A stretch of 64,000 bases of DNA. Origin: Methylicorpusculum oleiharenae. Its GTDB lineage: Bacteria; Pseudomonadota; Gammaproteobacteria; Methylococcales; Methylomonadaceae. The notes below the pieces were generated by a model. That model saw nothing but the letters and a program-made list of their open reading frames with translations. It had not been told where the DNA came from and did not search any database. Location: assembly GCF_009828925.2 (NCBI RefSeq), contig NZ_WUTY02000001.1:3688492-3752491 (forward strand), written 5' to 3'. Positions 34,346 to 41,630 of the stretch are shown here, piece by piece (the first letter of the stretch is position 1; every line of letters starts with the position of its first letter). Both the position numbers and the translations under genes were made by a program.

Positions 34346-34512
34346 TGTAGCGGCTTGCAATCAAAAACCCTCAAACCAGCAATCAGCGCAATTTTCGACC
34401 GGAATTAAATGCAACTGAAGGCCATTCAAACCGAGATTATTTGCAACTGAACCTGCAATCATTCATACCGACCTGCAATCATCCGCCGCAAACCAGGATT
34501 ATTTGCAACTGA
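34346..34512 (+). repeat. Terminal inverted repeat, left
   Basis: 167 bp. Contains repeated blocks TTATTTGCAACTGA and CTGCAATCAT that probably bind the transposase. The right copy is 39828-39994 with about two mismatches. Confidence 0.9.
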
Positions 34513-34598
34513 AATATGTCGATGGCCATCGGCGGCAGCCGTCCATTGGTCTGTTATAAATAAAAAAATCAGTTCTCCGAATGACTGGTTTATAGCGA

Positions 34599-35051
34599 TC
34601 ATTTGACATCTGTTTTGCGCTCATTTTCTAAACGCTTGAAATTCGCTAAACAGCATTGGCCTGACGGGTTTCTAATTTCACACGCACATTCCCCGGCTTG
34701 AGTTCGTTGCATGACGAAAGCTTTGATCGGCTCTGCCCGTTGATCTTTTAACGCCGTTAAATACTGCTCGGCGTCAATATCAAAACAGTAACAAAGCCCG
34801 TCGTTTTGAATGGCTCGATAACTTCGGAAATGCTGTTTTGGAATAATGATGTTGCCCGCACTGGAAAAGTACCCAACTGAGCATGTTTTGGCAGGGCAAA
34901 AAAAATAGCTGTCAGTGATAATTGCCTCATTCTCGGGAAACCTGACCTGATGATAAAGCGTAGGCATACCGACACTTTTACAAGTGGAGCCGCATTCAGG
35001 ACAAATCTGTTTGGTTTTAGTAGGTGTATTTGGGCTGCAACAATCAGACAT
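34599..35051 (-). CDS. Putative CopZ-type metallochaperone (zinc/iron-sulfur N-terminal domain)
   Basis: 150 residues with ten or more Cys: CC near the start, CPECGSTC, CPAKTC, CYC and CACEIRNPSGQCCL. This layout matches the Cys-rich N-terminal domain of CopZ-like proteins, which hold a zinc and an iron-sulfur cluster. Located in the mer operon after merP, so it may hand on the imported metal. Assignment is moderate. Confidence 0.6.
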   Translation of the reverse strand: MSDCCSPNTPTKTKQICPECGSTCKSVGMPTLYHQVRFPENEAIITDSYFFCPAKTCSVGYFSSAGNIIIPKQHFRSYRAIQNDGLCYCFDIDAEQYLTALKDQRAEPIKAFVMQRTQAGECACEIRNPSGQCCLANFKRLENERKTDVK

Positions 35052-35068
35052 AGACCATATCCTCGACT

Positions 35069-35395
35069 TTATCGAGAAACAGGTGTGGCTATGGAACCCG
35101 GATAGCCAGCATCCGTCGTGGCTTTGATCAGGGCTGCACTATCGGTTTTTGTGCCATCGAAAGAGATCACCGCCGTTTTGGAATCGTAATCGACAGCTAC
35201 TGCTTGTACGCCTTCGACTTTCTGTAAGGCTTTTTTGATGGTGACTGTACACATTGCGCAAGTCATGTTTTCTATATTCAGCGTCACCGTTTGCTGTTGG
35301 TTTGGCTGTGCAACAGTGGTTTCAGCATAGGCTGTCGGCATCCACAGTGTGCTTGATGACAAGCTCAAAATTAACAAACTGGTTTTAATTGTCAT
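35069..35395 (-). CDS. merP: Periplasmic mercury-binding protein MerP
   Basis: 108 residues with a signal peptide and an HMA domain. The metal site is MTCAMC (44-49; consensus GMTCxxC). It would collect Hg(II) in the periplasm and pass it to MerT. Confidence 0.88.
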   Translation of the reverse strand: MTIKTSLLILSLSSSTLWMPTAYAETTVAQPNQQQTVTLNIENMTCAMCTVTIKKALQKVEGVQAVAVDYDSKTAVISFDGTKTDSAALIKATTDAGYPGSIATPVSR

Positions 35396-35405
35396 ATCGA
35401 TTCTC

Positions 35406-35774
35406 TCAAGCTATAAAAAAGGGTGCTACCCACGGAAAGGCAAGTAGCAGCAAAATGAACGCAGAGCCAAGCCAAAACACTAGGCGTTGTTTGCGTTGGA
35501 TGTTGGCTATGGCGCAGCTCGCACCTTCTTCACAACAGGAAGGTGTCCGATAAAGTTTGCGATACCCTAATGCCATAAAGACTAGGGTCAGGGTGATAAA
35601 AAAAGGACGGGCCGGTTCCATTGCCGTAAGCGTACTCATCCATGCCCCACCAATGCCTAAAGATAAAAATAGAAAAGGCCCGACACAGCAGGCCGAAGCC
35701 CCTATAGCGGCTAAAATGGCGCCGATACCTAACCATGACGGGGTGTTAATAGGTGTTTCAGGGTCTGTATTCAT
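35406..35774 (-). CDS. merT: Mercuric ion transporter MerT
   Basis: 122 residues, three membrane helices. A vicinal Cys pair in the first helix (GASACCVGP, 29-30) and a second cytoplasmic pair (PSCCEEGASC, 80-81) are the MerT Hg relay. Imports Hg(II). Confidence 0.9.
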   Translation of the reverse strand: MNTDPETPINTPSWLGIGAILAAIGASACCVGPFLFLSLGIGGAWMSTLTAMEPARPFFITLTLVFMALGYRKLYRTPSCCEEGASCAIANIQRKQRLVFWLGSAFILLLLAFPWVAPFFIA

Positions 35775-35815
35775 GTGAATCTCCTAAACCAAACAATTAC
35801 CAATGTTGGTCAGAA

Positions 35816-35846
35816 GTCTAAACCCTGTTCTTTAGAACAGGGTCAA
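35816..35846 (-). promoter_or_regulatory. MerR-type promoter and operator of merTP
   Basis: On the minus strand: -35 TTGACC, 19-bp spacer, -10 TTAGAC. The spacer holds a 9-bp dyad ACCCTGTTC/GAACAGGGT (35822-35843). A long 19-bp spacer over a dyad is the hallmark of MerR-activated promoters. It lies between merR and merT. Confidence 0.85.
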
Positions 35847-35869
35847 GTGGGCGGCAATGTCATTATGAA

Positions 35870-36277
35870 TCAGGGCTTGGTTGAAGCATCATCGCTAAAC
35901 GCATCGAGAATGGCGCAACGCTCGAATGATGCTGTCTCCTGACAGTCATTGACCAGGGTTACCAATACCTGACGGAGAGCCGTTAAATCCTTAATCTGTT
36001 GATTGATCTGCTGGCATTTCTGCTCGGCGAGTTGTCGTATATCCGTGCAATGAGCTCCATCGAGAGATAATAAAGTGGCAATTTCCTTCAAGGTAAATCC
36101 AGCCTGTTGAGCGCGCTTGATAAAGCGGATTCGAGTAATCGCATCATCTGAATAACATCGGTAGCCACCCTGGGGTTTCTCTGGTTCCGTCAGTAAACCA
36201 ATGCGTTGATAGTGGCGGATAGTCTCAATGGTGACTTCGGTTTGCTTGGCAAGTTTGCCGATGGTTAAAGGCGACAT
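35870..36277 (-). CDS. merR: Mercury-responsive regulator MerR
   Basis: 135 residues. MerR winged helix (MSPLTIGKLAKQTEVTIETI, RHYQRIGLL) and three Cys (77, 112, 121). The spacings of 35 and 9 match those of Hg(II)-binding MerR. It faces the same way as merT, whereas in Tn21/Tn501 merR is divergent. Confidence 0.9.
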   Translation of the reverse strand: MSPLTIGKLAKQTEVTIETIRHYQRIGLLTEPEKPQGGYRCYSDDAITRIRFIKRAQQAGFTLKEIATLLSLDGAHCTDIRQLAEQKCQQINQQIKDLTALRQVLVTLVNDCQETASFERCAILDAFSDDASTKP

Positions 36278-36429
36278 TTCTTTGAATTAAATGTTGAAGG
36301 GGTTTTATTGTCCCTCAGTTTTCCAATCATCAGCTATTTATAAACAACCATAAATATTATCTTGAATGGTGGCTTGGGCTCAGATGCCTGCCAATTAAGT
36401 AATTGAGGCAAATGGACAAGTATGGGTTG

Positions 36430-36628
36430 TGTCTTTGTCGGCCAAGTTGCTGCTGACACCGACTTCGAAAATTGTCCAGTCCAGAATACGTCCGTTTTCT
36501 GGACTTTTTAATCTTCCATATCATGACACCGTTCCATATGGCTTCCAGAGTCCATAAAACTATTCCACAAAACAAATTCCAGATATACTCCGTTCTTGAG
36601 ACTTATTGGACTAGAGGATAGAGAAATA
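36430..36628 (+). other. Probable resolution (res) site region
   Basis: The gap between merR and the resolvase has several short inverted repeats, such as GTCCAG/CTGGAC around ATACGTCCGT, CCATAT/ATATGG, and a TTGGACTAG copy near the resolvase start. This placement directly upstream of tnpR is typical for res. Subsites cannot be fixed by eye. Confidence 0.45.
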
Positions 36629-37204
36629 ATGTTGATCGGTTATGCCAGGGTGTCCACTGATGATCAGAATCTGGACTTGCAACGGGACGCGCTTGAAAAA
36701 GCGGGTTGCGAAAAGATTTACACGGATCAGCAGAGCGGTGCTAGTACCGACCGTCTTGGTCTGGCCGGTGTTCTGGAAATAGCCCGCTCAGATGACACGC
36801 TGGTGGTTTGGCGTCTGGATCGACTGGGGCGCTCTTTGAAACATCTGATCCACCTGGTTGAAAAACTGGAACAGCAAGGCATCGGACTCCGAAGCCTGCA
36901 AGAGAATATTGATACCACCACCAGTGGTGGCCGATTGGTGTTTCATCTGTTCGGCGCTTTGGCTGAGTTCGAACGCAACCTGATTCGCGAACGCACCCAG
37001 GCGGGATTGTCGGCAGCGCGTGCACGAGGACGGCTAGGCGGTCGGCCAAAGCTACTTGATCCGAAAAAACGCGAGCTAGCGTTACGCCTTTATAAAGAAC
37101 GCCAACACAGCATCGTGGAAATCTGCCAAATCATGGGGATTTCCAAAAGCACTCTGTATAACTATCTCGCGGAGCAGGGTGTCAATGCCCGCGACGCGGC
37201 ATAG
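36629..37204 (+). CDS. Serine resolvase/invertase (TnpR/TniR-like)
   Basis: 191 residues. Catalytic Ser in GYARVSTDDQNLDLQ, then VVWRLDRLGRSLKHL, LFGALAEFERNLIRERT and a C-terminal helix-turn-helix (VEICQIMGISKSTLYNYL). It would resolve cointegrates formed by the transposon. ATG 36629 has AGAGGA about 11 bp upstream. Confidence 0.95.
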   Translation: MLIGYARVSTDDQNLDLQRDALEKAGCEKIYTDQQSGASTDRLGLAGVLEIARSDDTLVVWRLDRLGRSLKHLIHLVEKLEQQGIGLRSLQENIDTTTSGGRLVFHLFGALAEFERNLIRERTQAGLSAARARGRLGGRPKLLDPKKRELALRLYKERQHSIVEICQIMGISKSTLYNYLAEQGVNARDAA

Positions 37205-38855
37205 CCCCATTCCAACTGACTCGCTGTTGGCATTGCGCCAACGGCTGGATCGATTGCCCCCAAAAAGTCCGGAACGAGCTGCCCAGGTCAAATCCATCGC
37301 CGAACTCTACGCCGTTTCCACCGACACGGTTTATCGCGCACTCCGGGATTTACACAAACCCAAGGCCGCCCAGCGCGGCGACCGTGGCAAACCGCGTGTG
37401 CTACCGAAACCAGAACTGGAGCACTACTGCGAACTGATCGCGGCATTGAAACTGCGGACGACTAACAAGAAGGGCCGCCATGTTTCCACTTGCCGGGCCA
37501 TCGAACTGATGGAAAAATATGGCTTAGAAACCCCACAAGGATTGATCCGTGTTCCCAAAGGTTTATTAACTGCCAGTACAGTAAATTATTACCTGAGCTA
37601 CTGGAAACTCGATCAACCGCGATTGACCCGACAACCCCCCGCAGTGCGGTTCCAGGCCGAATTAAGCAACGCTTGCTGGCAATTCGATATGTCGCCTTCC
37701 GAGCTTAAACATGTTAAAGCACCCTTGTGGATTGAACCCAGCCGAGGTGCGCCCACCCTGATGCTATACAGCATTGTCGATGACCGCAGTGGAGTAGGGT
37801 ATGAGGAATATCGTTGTGTCTACGGTGAAGATGCCGAATCGGCGTTGCGGTTTCTGTTCAATGCCATGGCGCCCAAACCCTACATGCCGGATTTTCCGTT
37901 TCAAGGCATTCCGGAAATGATCTACATGGATTGTGGCCCGGTGTCCAAGAGCCGGGTTTTCCAGAATGTGATGGATGCATTGGGTACCAATTGGCAAACC
38001 CACATGCCAGCGGGAAAAGATGGCCGCCGCGTCACTGCTCGTGCTACCGGCAAAGTTGAACGGCCGTTTCGTACCGTGAAAGAGGTACATGAAACCCTGT
38101 ATCATTTCCATCAGCCGCAGAATGAGGCCGAAGCCAACTTGTGGTTGCAAAATTATTTGTTGGACTACAACCGGAAGCCACATCGGAGCGAACCACACAC
38201 ACGGCTGGAGGACTGGCTCGCCAACTTGCCGGCAATTGGTTTTCGCGAAATGTGTTCCTGGGAACAGTTTTGCCGGTTTGCTCGGGAGCCAGAGCGGCAC
38301 AAGGTCGGGGCCGATGCGCGGGTTTCGGTGGATGGTACCGCCTATGAGGTAGCGCCGGAACTGGCCGGTGAAACCGTGTTGCTACTATGGGGGTTATTCG
38401 ACACCGAACTCTATGTCGAATACGATGGCGAACGTTCCGGGCCATACGCTCCTATTTCAGGCCCCATTCCCCTTAATCGGTACCGGGCCTTCAAGAAAAC
38501 GGCAATAGACGAAAAGGCTGATCGCATCCGGCAACTTGCCGATCAACTCGGGCTTCCCATCGCCGCATTAACCGGTGAAACGGATTTCCAACTGACGGAA
38601 CCGGCGATATTAAAGGAAGATCTGCCGCGGCAGCCCTTCATCACCGACCTTCAGGAATACCATTATCCTAGCAAGATCGCGGCTAAGCTGGCTATCGCCG
38701 ATGAAATTGCCAAGCCATTAGCTAAGCTTACACCCAATGATCGCGCATTCATCGACAACGTGCTAGCCGAAACCCTCGCGCGAAGTATCGTACTTACACG
38801 CATCCGGGAATACTTTAGACACCAAGAAACCCAAGGGGGTCAACATGCGGGTTGA
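37185..38855 (+). CDS. DDE transposase, TniA/IS481-like
   Basis: 556 residues with a rve-type core. Visible acidic residues are Asp in CWQFDMSPSE, Asp in IYMDCGPVSK and Glu in GKVERPFRTV. An N-terminal helix-turn-helix (SIAELYAVSTDTVYRALRD) precedes it and a Mu-type C-terminal region follows. The ATG overlaps the resolvase end. Paired with the ATPase that follows. Confidence 0.9.
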   Translation: MPATRHSPIPTDSLLALRQRLDRLPPKSPERAAQVKSIAELYAVSTDTVYRALRDLHKPKAAQRGDRGKPRVLPKPELEHYCELIAALKLRTTNKKGRHVSTCRAIELMEKYGLETPQGLIRVPKGLLTASTVNYYLSYWKLDQPRLTRQPPAVRFQAELSNACWQFDMSPSELKHVKAPLWIEPSRGAPTLMLYSIVDDRSGVGYEEYRCVYGEDAESALRFLFNAMAPKPYMPDFPFQGIPEMIYMDCGPVSKSRVFQNVMDALGTNWQTHMPAGKDGRRVTARATGKVERPFRTVKEVHETLYHFHQPQNEAEANLWLQNYLLDYNRKPHRSEPHTRLEDWLANLPAIGFREMCSWEQFCRFAREPERHKVGADARVSVDGTAYEVAPELAGETVLLLWGLFDTELYVEYDGERSGPYAPISGPIPLNRYRAFKKTAIDEKADRIRQLADQLGLPIAALTGETDFQLTEPAILKEDLPRQPFITDLQEYHYPSKIAAKLAIADEIAKPLAKLTPNDRAFIDNVLAETLARSIVLTRIREYFRHQETQGGQHAG

Positions 38856-39816
38856 AGTGATGGACTATTATGGGCTAACCAAACCACTGAATCGCGCCGG
38901 TTATTACGAAACCGAACATCACAGTCAATTGTTCAAGAATATTCGCGGTGCTATCCATGAAGGCCGGATTATCGTTCTCTACGGCGTCATTGGCAGCGGC
39001 AAAACCGTCACTTTACGGCGATTGCAGCAACAACTGAAAGACGAAAATAAAGTCACCGTCTCCCGCTCACAGGCGGTAGAAAAGCACAACGTTAAACTGA
39101 ACACACTGATGGCGGCACTGTTCTACGATCTGTCAGCCGGAAAGAAGGTCAGGATACCTTCCCGATCCGAGGACCGTGAACGGGAATTACAGGAGTTGGT
39201 CAAAAAGGGCAAACGCCCGGTGGCTTTATTTATCGACGATGCCCATGCCTTGAAAGATGACGCTTTAACCGGCATCAAACGGCTTATGGAAGTGATTGAA
39301 AGCGATGGCGGATGTTTGTCAGTAGTCCTTGCGGGTTGGCCCAAGCTGCGTAATGATTTGCGCCGCCCCAAATTGGAAGAAATCGGCTTACGTACCGATA
39401 TGTTTTCAATGGATGGTATCACGGGCAGCCAACGTGAATACATTCGATGGTTGCTCACTACCTGCACCGGACGCCAGGAAGGGATAGAGGCATTGATGAC
39501 CGCCGATGCCATCGATCTCTTGGCAAGCCGGTTACGGACAGCCTTACAGATCGAATGGCATCTCACTCAGGCTTTTGAAGCCGGTTATCAATCAGGCGAA
39601 TTACCGGTAGATGCTGAATTGGTCGAAACGGTACTCTCCAAGCATTTGGATGATATGGAGGCCACCATCACGCGGCAAGGCTATGGTCTGCGGGAATTGG
39701 TGCAGAACTTTGATGCAAAACCGGCAGAAATCAAAGCGCTATTTGCCAACCAGCTCGATCCAGTCCGTGCCAGCGAGCTACGAGATCGTATGCGCCTGGC
39801 TGGATTACCAATTTGA
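38845..39816 (+). CDS. AAA ATPase, TniB/ExeA-like transposition helper
   Basis: 323 residues. Walker A YGVIGSGKT (47-55), Walker B VALFIDDAHAL, then SVVLAGWPKL. Such ATPases (ExeA/TniB/TnsC family) activate the transposase and choose targets. Overlaps the transposase gene by 11 bp. Confidence 0.9.
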   Translation: MRVEVMDYYGLTKPLNRAGYYETEHHSQLFKNIRGAIHEGRIIVLYGVIGSGKTVTLRRLQQQLKDENKVTVSRSQAVEKHNVKLNTLMAALFYDLSAGKKVRIPSRSEDRERELQELVKKGKRPVALFIDDAHALKDDALTGIKRLMEVIESDGGCLSVVLAGWPKLRNDLRRPKLEEIGLRTDMFSMDGITGSQREYIRWLLTTCTGRQEGIEALMTADAIDLLASRLRTALQIEWHLTQAFEAGYQSGELPVDAELVETVLSKHLDDMEATITRQGYGLRELVQNFDAKPAEIKALFANQLDPVRASELRDRMRLAGLPI

Positions 39817-39827
39817 ACTATCTGCGG

Positions 39828-39994
39828 TCAGTTGCAAATAATCCTGGTTTCCGGCGGATAATTGCAGGTCGGTATGAATGATTGCAGGTTCAGTTGCAAA
39901 TAATCTCGGTTTGAATGGCCTTCAGTTGCATTTAATTCCGGTCGAAAATTGCGCTGATTGCTGGTTTGAGGGTTTTTGATTGCAAGCCGCTACA
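39828..39994 (-). repeat. Terminal inverted repeat, right
   Basis: Inverted copy of 34346-34512, ending ACA at 39994 directly before the duplicated GCTATG. Confidence 0.9.
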
Positions 39995-40343
39995 GCTATG
40001 GAACAAGCCGAAGACGCTTATCCTGGTGCAGAGATTCTTCACGCTGCGACTTTGGGTGTAAATACTTCTCAATGGTCTATTCGTGAAGCGATTGAACAAG
40101 CACGTGCAGCTTTGCCTGATTGGTCTTTTGCAAAGTCTGAAGGAGTTGATCCAGCTTTAATTCAACGCATCAATGATGCTTTGTCGTCGGATGTTTCTGA
40201 TGATCAACAGTTCAAATCTCTGTTGATTGAATGCAGAAGCGCATTGCTGATTGCTTGGCAAAATCACGGTGGTTGTTCTGAAGAGTTGCTTAATTCGATT
40301 GATTTGGCGCTCCAAGGCTAACACCCACATCACTTTTTCTTTC

Positions 40344-40416
40344 ACCCTTCCGGGAAACACTTATCCCGGCATGGGCTTTGTGTTTCCCGTTTAATTACTT
40401 TTATTGGAGAAACACC
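40344..40416 (+). promoter_or_regulatory. SD-pairing leader of the zinc-ribbon gene
   Basis: TGTGTTTCCC matches both GGGAAACAC in the first hairpin and the Shine-Dalgarno strand GGAGAAACACC. Confidence 0.75.
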
Positions 40417-40956
40417 ATGACTACCAGTCAAAAAACCATCAATTTGGTCATTCACGTTGAAGGCGGTTTAGTTCAAGCCGTTTACACCGATTCACCTCTC
40501 AATATTTGTGTTGCTATACAGGACTTCGATATTGAGGGCGCTGATTTAGACGAATTGGCAACTTTGTCCAATGGAACCGAGTTTCTCGGACACATTGAGC
40601 AAGCCATTACCAATAATCAGCGTGTTGAGGAAGTGTTCGCCGCTTTTGATCAGCCCGTTGAATGCGACCATAAAATCGATGTTCAACAGGAAAATTACCT
40701 TAGAACGCACGGTAAATTCTGTCCAAACTGCGGCTCTATGAACATTGAGTCTCATGGAGCAATGGAAGCGGATGGCGATCTTGCATGGTCATTCGTGACC
40801 TGCATGGATTGTTCATCTACCTGGCAAGATAATTACCGTCTCGAATCATTTTCTGATCACGATGATACAGCACTAAAGGTCATCAATTCTGATTCTGAGC
40901 GATGTTATTGGTCAAATGAGGCTGGTTTAGAGGCTGAAGTTTTGCCCACGAACTAA
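40417..40956 (+). CDS. Zinc-ribbon hypothetical protein (179 aa)
   Basis: 179 residues. The N terminus (NLVIHVEGGLVQAVYTD, then VAIQDFD) belongs to the same small family as the protein at 22686. A four-Cys zinc ribbon follows (FCPNCGSMN and TCMDCSST). Function unknown. Last gene before the third 200-bp repeat. Confidence 0.65.
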   Translation: MTTSQKTINLVIHVEGGLVQAVYTDSPLNICVAIQDFDIEGADLDELATLSNGTEFLGHIEQAITNNQRVEEVFAAFDQPVECDHKIDVQQENYLRTHGKFCPNCGSMNIESHGAMEADGDLAWSFVTCMDCSSTWQDNYRLESFSDHDDTALKVINSDSERCYWSNEAGLEAEVLPTN

Positions 40957-40970
40957 GCTAACCACCAACC

Positions 40971-41174
40971 GAAAGACGCGCTAAAAAAGGCGTCTTTCGA
41001 TTTAAAAAACCTTGACGGTATCTGGCATACTGCCGGTACCGTCTTTCCAGAATGCTTGGCATGAGTGTTGTGGAAAGACGGATTTTTGTAGTTCTCTAAG
41101 AGAACTCAAAAGCAAGTGCCAGTTCAGCACTCTAAATAAGGCAACCTGTTAAGCGCTTCGGCGTGATTTTTTAA
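40971..41174 (+). repeat. Hairpin-rich 200-bp repeat, copy 3 (operon head)
   Basis: Same hairpin order as the other copies. Here AGTTCTC/GAGAACT is a perfect stem, whereas copy 1 has GAGGACT. The last stem is followed by GATTTTTT. Ends at the leader of the 97-aa gene. Confidence 0.8.
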
Positions 41175-41240
41175 CCTCTGGGGAAATCTTTATTCCCTGG
41201 CTGGGCAATGATGATTTCCCTCTTTTTTAGGGAGATTGTC
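41173..41240 (+). promoter_or_regulatory. SD-pairing leader of the 97-aa gene
   Basis: GATGATTTCCC matches GGGGAAATC in the first hairpin and GGGAGATTGTC around the start. Confidence 0.75.
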
Positions 41241-41534
41241 ATGTGTAAATTCTATTTTCAAATTTCGCCCGCCAATAGCGGCGACAATATCGATTTCGGA
41301 CTTGTTTTTAACGAGGATGAATCCAGCTCCTTGGTCAAGGTATTTTCTGTTTCGGATGATTCCGAATTCATCAATACCACCGACCATAACACTTGCCGCA
41401 TTCTGCTCACATCGCTGAAAGAATACGCGCAAACCCGCAGATTTTTTAAGTTTGAAAGCTTTCTTCAGGATTGCCTCTTCAGCCTGAAAGACTGCAAACC
41501 GTCAGGATTAAGTTACTCGCTTAAACTGATCTAA
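41241..41534 (+). CDS. Hypothetical protein (97 aa)
   Basis: 97 residues, opening MCKFYFQISPANSGDNIDFG, beta-rich N-terminal half. Not recognised. First gene of the third block. Confidence 0.55.
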   Translation: MCKFYFQISPANSGDNIDFGLVFNEDESSSLVKVFSVSDDSEFINTTDHNTCRILLTSLKEYAQTRRFFKFESFLQDCLFSLKDCKPSGLSYSLKLI

Positions 41535-41557
41535 TTCATAAAGACACGTCTTAACTT

Positions 41558-41630
41558 AACCCAACTGGGAACAAAATTTCCCATTGGGATTGTTTTGTTT
41601 CCGGTGATTTTTCTATATTGGAGACAAAAC
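41558..41630 (+). promoter_or_regulatory. SD-pairing leader of the GHKL ATPase
   Basis: GTTTTGTTTCC faces GGAGACAAAAC (10 of 11 pairs) and also GGGAACAAAAT in the first hairpin. Sequence differs from other members at the same positions in all three segments. Confidence 0.8.

Larger units (their letters stand above)
34346..39994 (+). mobile_element. 5.65-kb mer transposon with TniA/TniB-like genes and resolvase
   Basis: Ends TGTAGCGGCTTGCAATC at both sides (inverted), each inside a 167-bp inverted repeat, and flanked by GCTATG at 34340-34345 and 39995-40000. Cargo: merR, merT, merP and a metallochaperone-like gene on the left (minus strand). Machinery on the right (plus strand): serine resolvase, DDE transposase, AAA ATPase. 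It resembles the Tn5053/Tn402 design but no TniQ gene is present. Confidence 0.9.
34007..40321 (+). pseudogene. Hypothetical gene split by the mer transposon
   Basis: The 5' part (34007-34345) reads MNSNANPSLKLISLSSGDCG to FATDAEHAM. Removing the transposon and one GCTATG copy joins it in frame to EQAEDAYPGAEILHAATLGV and on to a stop at 40321, giving about 221 residues. Function unknown; the middle (DAEHAMEQAEDAYPGAEILH) is helical. The current 5' product instead ends in transposon sequence (IFDRN). Confidence 0.85.

Noticed and set aside
38044-38445. Long minus-strand frames inside the transposase
   Set aside because: They are antisense shadows of a clear DDE transposase with no recognisable domain or ribosome site.
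34346-39994. CRISPR-associated or Tn7-like transposon
   Set aside because: No TnsA, TniQ or cas gene, no repeat array; only a DDE transposase, ATPase and resolvase.
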